A stretch of 7,863 nt of DNA from Rhodoferax sp. OV413. GTDB taxonomy: Bacteria > Pseudomonadota > Gammaproteobacteria > Burkholderiales > Burkholderiaceae_C. Of this stretch, positions 4,819-7,863 are shown in pieces. The position numbers were made by a program, and so were the translations under genes. How positions within the stretch are numbered: the first letter of the stretch is position 1; each line of letters opens with the position of its first letter. The notes under the pieces are model-generated. The model was not told the DNA's origin, did not search any database, and saw only the letters and a program-made list of their open reading frames with translations. The stretch spans positions 1-7,863 of the forward strand of contig CAMATS010000089.1 of NCBI GenBank assembly GCA_945861195.1. The letters run 5' to 3'.

Positions 4819-5600
4819 GCACCTCTCCCAACCCTCCCCGCCCGATGGGCACTTGCACTCTGGTCGGCGCCGGCCCGGGGGACCCCGAATTGCTGACACT
4901 TAAGGCGCTCAAGGCGATCCAAGCCGCTAGCCTGCTGCTGGTGGACGACCTGGTCAGCGACGCCATCGTGGCTTTTGCCGCCCCCACCGCCCGTGTGGTG
5001 TATGTGGGTAAGCGCGGCGGCTGCCGGTCAACACCGCAGGCCTTCATTGAAAAACTGATGGTCAGCGCAGTGCAGGACGGTGAGCAGGTGGTGCGACTCA
5101 AGGGCGGCGACCCCTTCATCTTTGGCCGTGGCGGCGAAGAAGCGGCTCATCTTCAAGCTGCCGGCATAGCAGTCAGCGTGGTGAACGGCATCACCGCTGG
5201 TCTGGCGGCGGTAACGGCACTGGGCGTGCCGCTGACCCACCGGGAACACGCCCACGGCGTGGTTTTTGTCACCGGTCACGCCAAACCTGGTGACGCTGGC
5301 ACCGACTGGTCGGCGCTAGCCGCCACAGCCTGCCAAGCCCGGCTGACACTCGTGATCTACATGGGGGTCAGCGGCGCAGCCCGGATTCAGCAGGCACTGC
5401 TGCAAGGCCTGCCTGGGCAGACGCCGGCGGCCATCATCCAGCACGCCAGCCTGCCGCAGCAACGCCATGCGGTGTGCACCCTGGCCGAGCTGCACCACAC
5501 CCTGGCAGCGGAGCAATTGGGCAGCCCAAGCGTGATCGTGGTGGGCGACGTGTTGCAAGGCCTGCTGGCTGTCAGCGGCGCCCAGGCCCGCGTGGCCTGA
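4815..5600 (+). CDS. cobA: Uroporphyrinogen-III C-methyltransferase (SUMT)
   Basis: SUMT uses two S-adenosylmethionines to methylate uroporphyrinogen III at C2 and C7, giving precorrin-2, the branch point to siroheme and cobalamin. The 261-residue protein is a stand-alone methyltransferase without the dehydrogenase/chelatase domain of CysG. Motifs in order are CTLVGAGPGDPELLTLKAL (14-32), VVYVGKRGG (61-69), VVRLKGGDPFIFGRGGEE (92-109), VVNGITAGLAA (122-132), GVPLTHREHAHGVVFVTGH (137-155) and IYMGV (181-185), the standard SUMT set. The GTG start overlaps the trpD2 stop (GTGA) and has AAGGA upstream. ATG 4845, ten codons in, is the alternative and also keeps every motif. Siroheme serves sulfite and nitrite reductases, so such reductase genes may lie elsewhere; none is in the window. 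The gene ends 2 bp from the convergent ammonia-lyase. Confidence 0.95.
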   Translation: MSTSPNPPRPMGTCTLVGAGPGDPELLTLKALKAIQAASLLLVDDLVSDAIVAFAAPTARVVYVGKRGGCRSTPQAFIEKLMVSAVQDGEQVVRLKGGDPFIFGRGGEEAAHLQAAGIAVSVVNGITAGLAAVTALGVPLTHREHAHGVVFVTGHAKPGDAGTDWSALAATACQARLTLVIYMGVSGAARIQQALLQGLPGQTPAAIIQHASLPQQRHAVCTLAELHHTLAAEQLGSPSVIVVGDVLQGLLAVSGAQARVA

Positions 5601-5602
5601 CC

Positions 5603-6856
5603 TCAGCTGGCCTGTTGCGGTACGGCCGCCCGTTGGGCCAGCCAACGCATTTGCGCCTGCAGTACTTGCGCTGGAGCGCAGCTGGTCAGCTCGGTGTAGA
5701 TGGACGGGGCCGTCGCGCCCTCGGTATTGATCAAGAGCACACGGGATGAAGCATCCAGCCCAAGCCGCTGGCGCCACTCGCCCGTTGCAGCCAGCGCCTG
5801 CAAGCCGGCCAGTCCGGCGGCCCCCGATTCGCCACTGAGCACCGGCACATCGCCCGCATCGCCGCGCGCCAGCACTCCCATGGCCTGCACCGCCGCCTGA
5901 TCCGAGACGGTCATGAAGAAATCAATGCCAGGCTGCAAGAAACGCCAGGCCAGGGGCGAGGCCTCACCGCAGGCCAGCCCGGCCATCACCGAGTCCACGG
6001 TCCCCGCCGTGGCGGCGGCCTGCCCCAGTTGCGCGCTTTGGTACAAGCAATCGGCCTGCTGCGGCTCCACCACCACAAACACCGGCCGCTGCGCACCCAG
6101 GCGCTCCCAGAAATAGCTCAACACCCCGGCCGCAAAGCCGCCCACGCCGCCCTGCAGGATCACATGGCTGTAGTCCGGGGCCGGGGCCGGGCCCTGGTCC
6201 TGGTCGGCTGGCCAGAGCTCGTCGGCAATGATGGCGTAGCCCTGCATCACGTCGCGCGGCACGTCTTCGTAGCCGAAGTACGAAGTGTCAGAGACGACCT
6301 GCCAGCCATTCGCTGCCGCCAGCCGCGCGGCCTCATGCACCGAGGCGTCGTAATTGCCGGCGATGCGCACAATCTCGGCGCCCAGGGCGGCGATAGGCGC
6401 CTCCCGCTCGGGGCTGACCTGCGCATGCAGCACGATGACGCAGCGGCAACCCACGCTTTGTGCCGCCGCCGCCAGGGCCCTGCCGTGGTTGCCATCGGTG
6501 GCGCTGATGACCACCCAGTCTTTGAGTTGAGCCGCATGCCGGCCGGCCAGCAAGTCAGCCGGCGAAAAACCTGAGTGAGGCCAGTGACGCAGGATCAAGC
6601 TCAACAGCGCCACCGGAGCCCCCAGCACCTTGAAGCTGGCCAGCGGCGATCGGCTCGACTCGTCCTTCAGACTGATCTGCGCCAGCCCGAGTTGCCGGGC
6701 CAGACCGGCCAGCGCCCACACCGGCGAGGGGCTGCTGAACTGCTCGGGCCAGCACCTGAGCCAGCGCCGGCTCTCGGCTGCTTTGTCGATATTGAGGAGT
6801 TCACGCAGCGGCGCGGGGTAGGCACAGCGCACAGCGTGCGGGTTGGTCAGCAGCAT
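5603..6856 (-). CDS. dpaL: Diaminopropionate ammonia-lyase
   Basis: DpaL is a fold-type II PLP enzyme that splits 2,3-diaminopropionate into pyruvate and two ammonia. With the start used here it has 417 residues (E. coli YgeX has 398). Visible features are LKDESSRSPLASFKVLGAP (63-81) with the PLP lysine Lys76, SATDGNHGRALA (118-129) and VVSDTSYFGYED (187-198), whose Asp121 and Asp190 correspond to the catalytic aspartates Asp120 and Asp189 of YgeX, the phosphate loop GGVGG (236-240) and SGESGAAG (341-348). An Ala/Pro-rich loop near 218-229 is probably a variable surface loop. I prefer the ATG at 6856-6854, which has GGAG 6 nt upstream and starts MLLTNPHAVR. The ATG at 6895 adds 13 residues without a ribosome binding site. 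Related ammonia-lyases of the threonine deaminase group are the alternative. Confidence 0.88.
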   Translation of the reverse strand: MLLTNPHAVRCAYPAPLRELLNIDKAAESRRWLRCWPEQFSSPSPVWALAGLARQLGLAQISLKDESSRSPLASFKVLGAPVALLSLILRHWPHSGFSPADLLAGRHAAQLKDWVVISATDGNHGRALAAAAQSVGCRCVIVLHAQVSPEREAPIAALGAEIVRIAGNYDASVHEAARLAAANGWQVVSDTSYFGYEDVPRDVMQGYAIIADELWPADQDQGPAPAPDYSHVILQGGVGGFAAGVLSYFWERLGAQRPVFVVVEPQQADCLYQSAQLGQAAATAGTVDSVMAGLACGEASPLAWRFLQPGIDFFMTVSDQAAVQAMGVLARGDAGDVPVLSGESGAAGLAGLQALAATGEWRQRLGLDASSRVLLINTEGATAPSIYTELTSCAPAQVLQAQMRWLAQRAAVPQQAS

Positions 6857-6862
6857 GCGGCG

Positions 6863-6866
6863 CTCC
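6863..6866 (-). promoter_or_regulatory. Shine-Dalgarno favouring the shorter dpaL start
   Basis: GGAG on the minus strand lies 6 nt before the ATG at 6856. The upstream in-frame ATG at 6895 has no comparable motif, and the intervening codons are more AT-rich than the gene body. Confidence 0.5.
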
Positions 6867-6907
6867 GGTGGGTTCAGTGCAAGCAATTTTCGCATTCGTT
6901 GAAAAAC

Positions 6908-6925
6908 ACGGCACTACACTGCCGT
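6908..6925. promoter_or_regulatory. Perfect 6-6-6 inverted repeat abutting the flavoprotein start, candidate operator
   Basis: ACGGCA (6908-6913) and TGCCGT (6920-6925) are exact inverted copies around CTACAC. The element ends 1 bp before the flavoprotein ATG and spans a TACACT hexamer (6915-6920) that could be a -10 box. It also lies 52 bp upstream of the preferred dpaL start, so a protein bound here could affect both genes. This is a candidate by symmetry and position only. Confidence 0.35.
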
Positions 6926-6926
6926 C

Positions 6927-7863
6927 ATGCAGAGTTTTGATGTGGTGATCATCGGGGCCGGCGCGGCCGGTCTGTTTTGTGCCAGTGTGGCGGGCCAGCT
7001 GGGCCTCAAGGTGCTGATCATCGACCACAGTGACAAGGTGGCCGAAAAAATCCGTATCTCGGGGGGTGGGCGATGCAACTTCACCAACCGCGACACCAGC
7101 GCCGCCAATTTTCTGGGCGACAACCCCAATTTTTGCCGCTCAGCCCTGGCCCGCTATACGCCGCAAGACTTCCTCGCTTTGCTGCATCGTCATGGCGTGG
7201 CTTGGCATGAAAAGCACAAGGGTCAGCTGTTTTGCGACCAGTCGGCTGAGGACATCATTCGCCTGCTACTGGCCGAGTGCGACGCCGGTGGCGTGACGCG
7301 CTGGCAGCCCTGCCGGGTCCAATCCATCAGCTTTTCGGACGCCAGCCTCTGTCGCACAAGCCCCAGCAGCTACGCACTTGACACCAGTCGGGGCCCTGTG
7401 CAGGCCGCTTGCTTGGTGGTGGCCTGCGGCGGCCTGTCCATCCCCAAAATTGGCGCCAGTGACCTGGGCTACCGCATCGCCCGCCAGTTTGAGCTGCCGG
7501 TGATAGCGCCCCGCCCGGCCTTGGTGCCGCTGACCTTCGACGCCGCCGCCTGGGCGCCCTTTGCCGAACTGGCCGGCCTGGCGCTGCCTGTGCACATCGA
7601 AACCGGCAGCAAAAAAGACAGCACCAGCTTTGCCGAAGACCTGCTGTTCACCCATCGAGGTCTGAGCGGGCCGGGGGTGCTGCAAATCTCGAGCTACTGG
7701 GCGCCGGGCACGCCCATCCGGCTCAACCTGGCGCCCTTGCAGCAGCTGCCAGGCTGGCTGGCGCGGGCCAAAACCGCGTCGCGCCGATTAATTTCGAATG
7801 AGCTCGGCGCGCTGGTGCCAGCCCGGCTGGCCGATGCCTGGGTGGCGCAGGGTGCAGCCCTGG
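6927..7863 (+). CDS. HI0933/YhiN-family FAD-binding flavoprotein, 3' end beyond window
   Basis: The open frame from ATG 6927 runs off the right edge, giving 312 residues of a family usually near 400. It starts MQSFDVVIIGAGAAGLFCA, a Rossmann dinucleotide-binding fingerprint (GxGxxG, 10-15) for the FAD ADP moiety. KIRISGGGRCNFTN (41-54), VVACGGLSIPKIGASDLG (164-181) and LLFTHRGLSGPGVLQISS (239-256) are the defining HI0933-family motifs. Members are annotated as NAD(P)/FAD-dependent oxidoreductases or aminoacetone oxidase-like proteins, and the physiological substrate of most is unclear. No Shine-Dalgarno precedes the ATG. A TACACT at 6915-6920 would start transcription about at the ATG, so a leaderless mRNA is possible. 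The gene is divergent from dpaL with a 70-bp gap. The missing C-terminus prevents a check for truncation. Confidence 0.93.
   Translation, partial: MQSFDVVIIGAGAAGLFCASVAGQLGLKVLIIDHSDKVAEKIRISGGGRCNFTNRDTSAANFLGDNPNFCRSALARYTPQDFLALLHRHGVAWHEKHKGQLFCDQSAEDIIRLLLAECDAGGVTRWQPCRVQSISFSDASLCRTSPSSYALDTSRGPVQAACLVVACGGLSIPKIGASDLGYRIARQFELPVIAPRPALVPLTFDAAAWAPFAELAGLALPVHIETGSKKDSTSFAEDLLFTHRGLSGPGVLQISSYWAPGTPIRLNLAPLQQLPGWLARAKTASRRLISNELGALVPARLADAWVAQGAAL

Noticed and set aside
6029..6574. 181-codon plus-strand frame inside dpaL
   Set aside because: It is antisense to conserved PLP-enzyme motifs, and its His/Arg/Gly-rich composition is typical of shadow frames.
7266..7685. 139-codon minus-strand frame inside the flavoprotein
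   Set aside because: It is antisense to HI0933-family motifs and has shadow composition.
1..7863. CRISPR array, insertion sequence, phage or toxin-antitoxin content
   Set aside because: There are no regularly spaced repeats, no transposase or integrase motifs, and no small paired genes. Every long frame with family similarity is a housekeeping or metabolic gene.

Overview
The window looks like a chromosomal segment from a high-GC betaproteobacterium, most likely a member of the Burkholderiales close to Comamonadaceae. This rests on remembered resemblance of the PNPase N-terminus, the short Hsp20, the TrpD2 homologue and the DpaL to proteins of that family. The genus cannot be fixed by eye. 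The content is mainly housekeeping and metabolic. I see no transposase, phage gene, CRISPR array, tRNA or rRNA.

Layout, left to right. (1) On the minus strand lies a block read right to left: a class I/II PLP aminotransferase (766-1926), ribosomal protein S15 rpsO (369-635) and the first 50 codons of pnp (1-150, running off the left edge). The rpsO-pnp spacer holds a good Rho-independent terminator for rpsO and a long stem-loop in the pnp leader, a layout like the RNase III/PNPase autoregulated rpsO-pnp locus of E. coli. (2) A 218-bp divergent spacer with overlapping inverted repeats leads to a plus-strand small heat shock protein (2145-2522). (3) This converges, with a 12-bp gap, on minus-strand tsaD (2535-3599), which makes the universal tRNA modification t6A. 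(4) A spacer of about 300 bp (3600-3897) with small hairpins and no convincing gene separates tsaD from a plus-strand pair. That pair is a TrpD2/YbiB-type protein (3898-4818) and uroporphyrinogen-III C-methyltransferase cobA (4815-5600), overlapping by GTGA and probably translationally coupled. (5) cobA converges, with a 2-bp gap, on a minus-strand diaminopropionate ammonia-lyase (5603-6856). (6) A short divergent spacer with a perfect 6-6-6 inverted repeat precedes a plus-strand HI0933/YhiN-family flavoprotein (6927 to the right edge, truncated).

Functional links visible here are rpsO with pnp (translation and RNA decay, a classical pair) and trpD2 with cobA (siroheme supply, by overlap). 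The other genes appear to be independent units. I found no convincing undescribed multigene system. The observations most worth following are in the spacers: the strand-asymmetric stem-loop before pnp, the competing hairpins upstream of hsp20, and the palindrome abutting the flavoprotein start.
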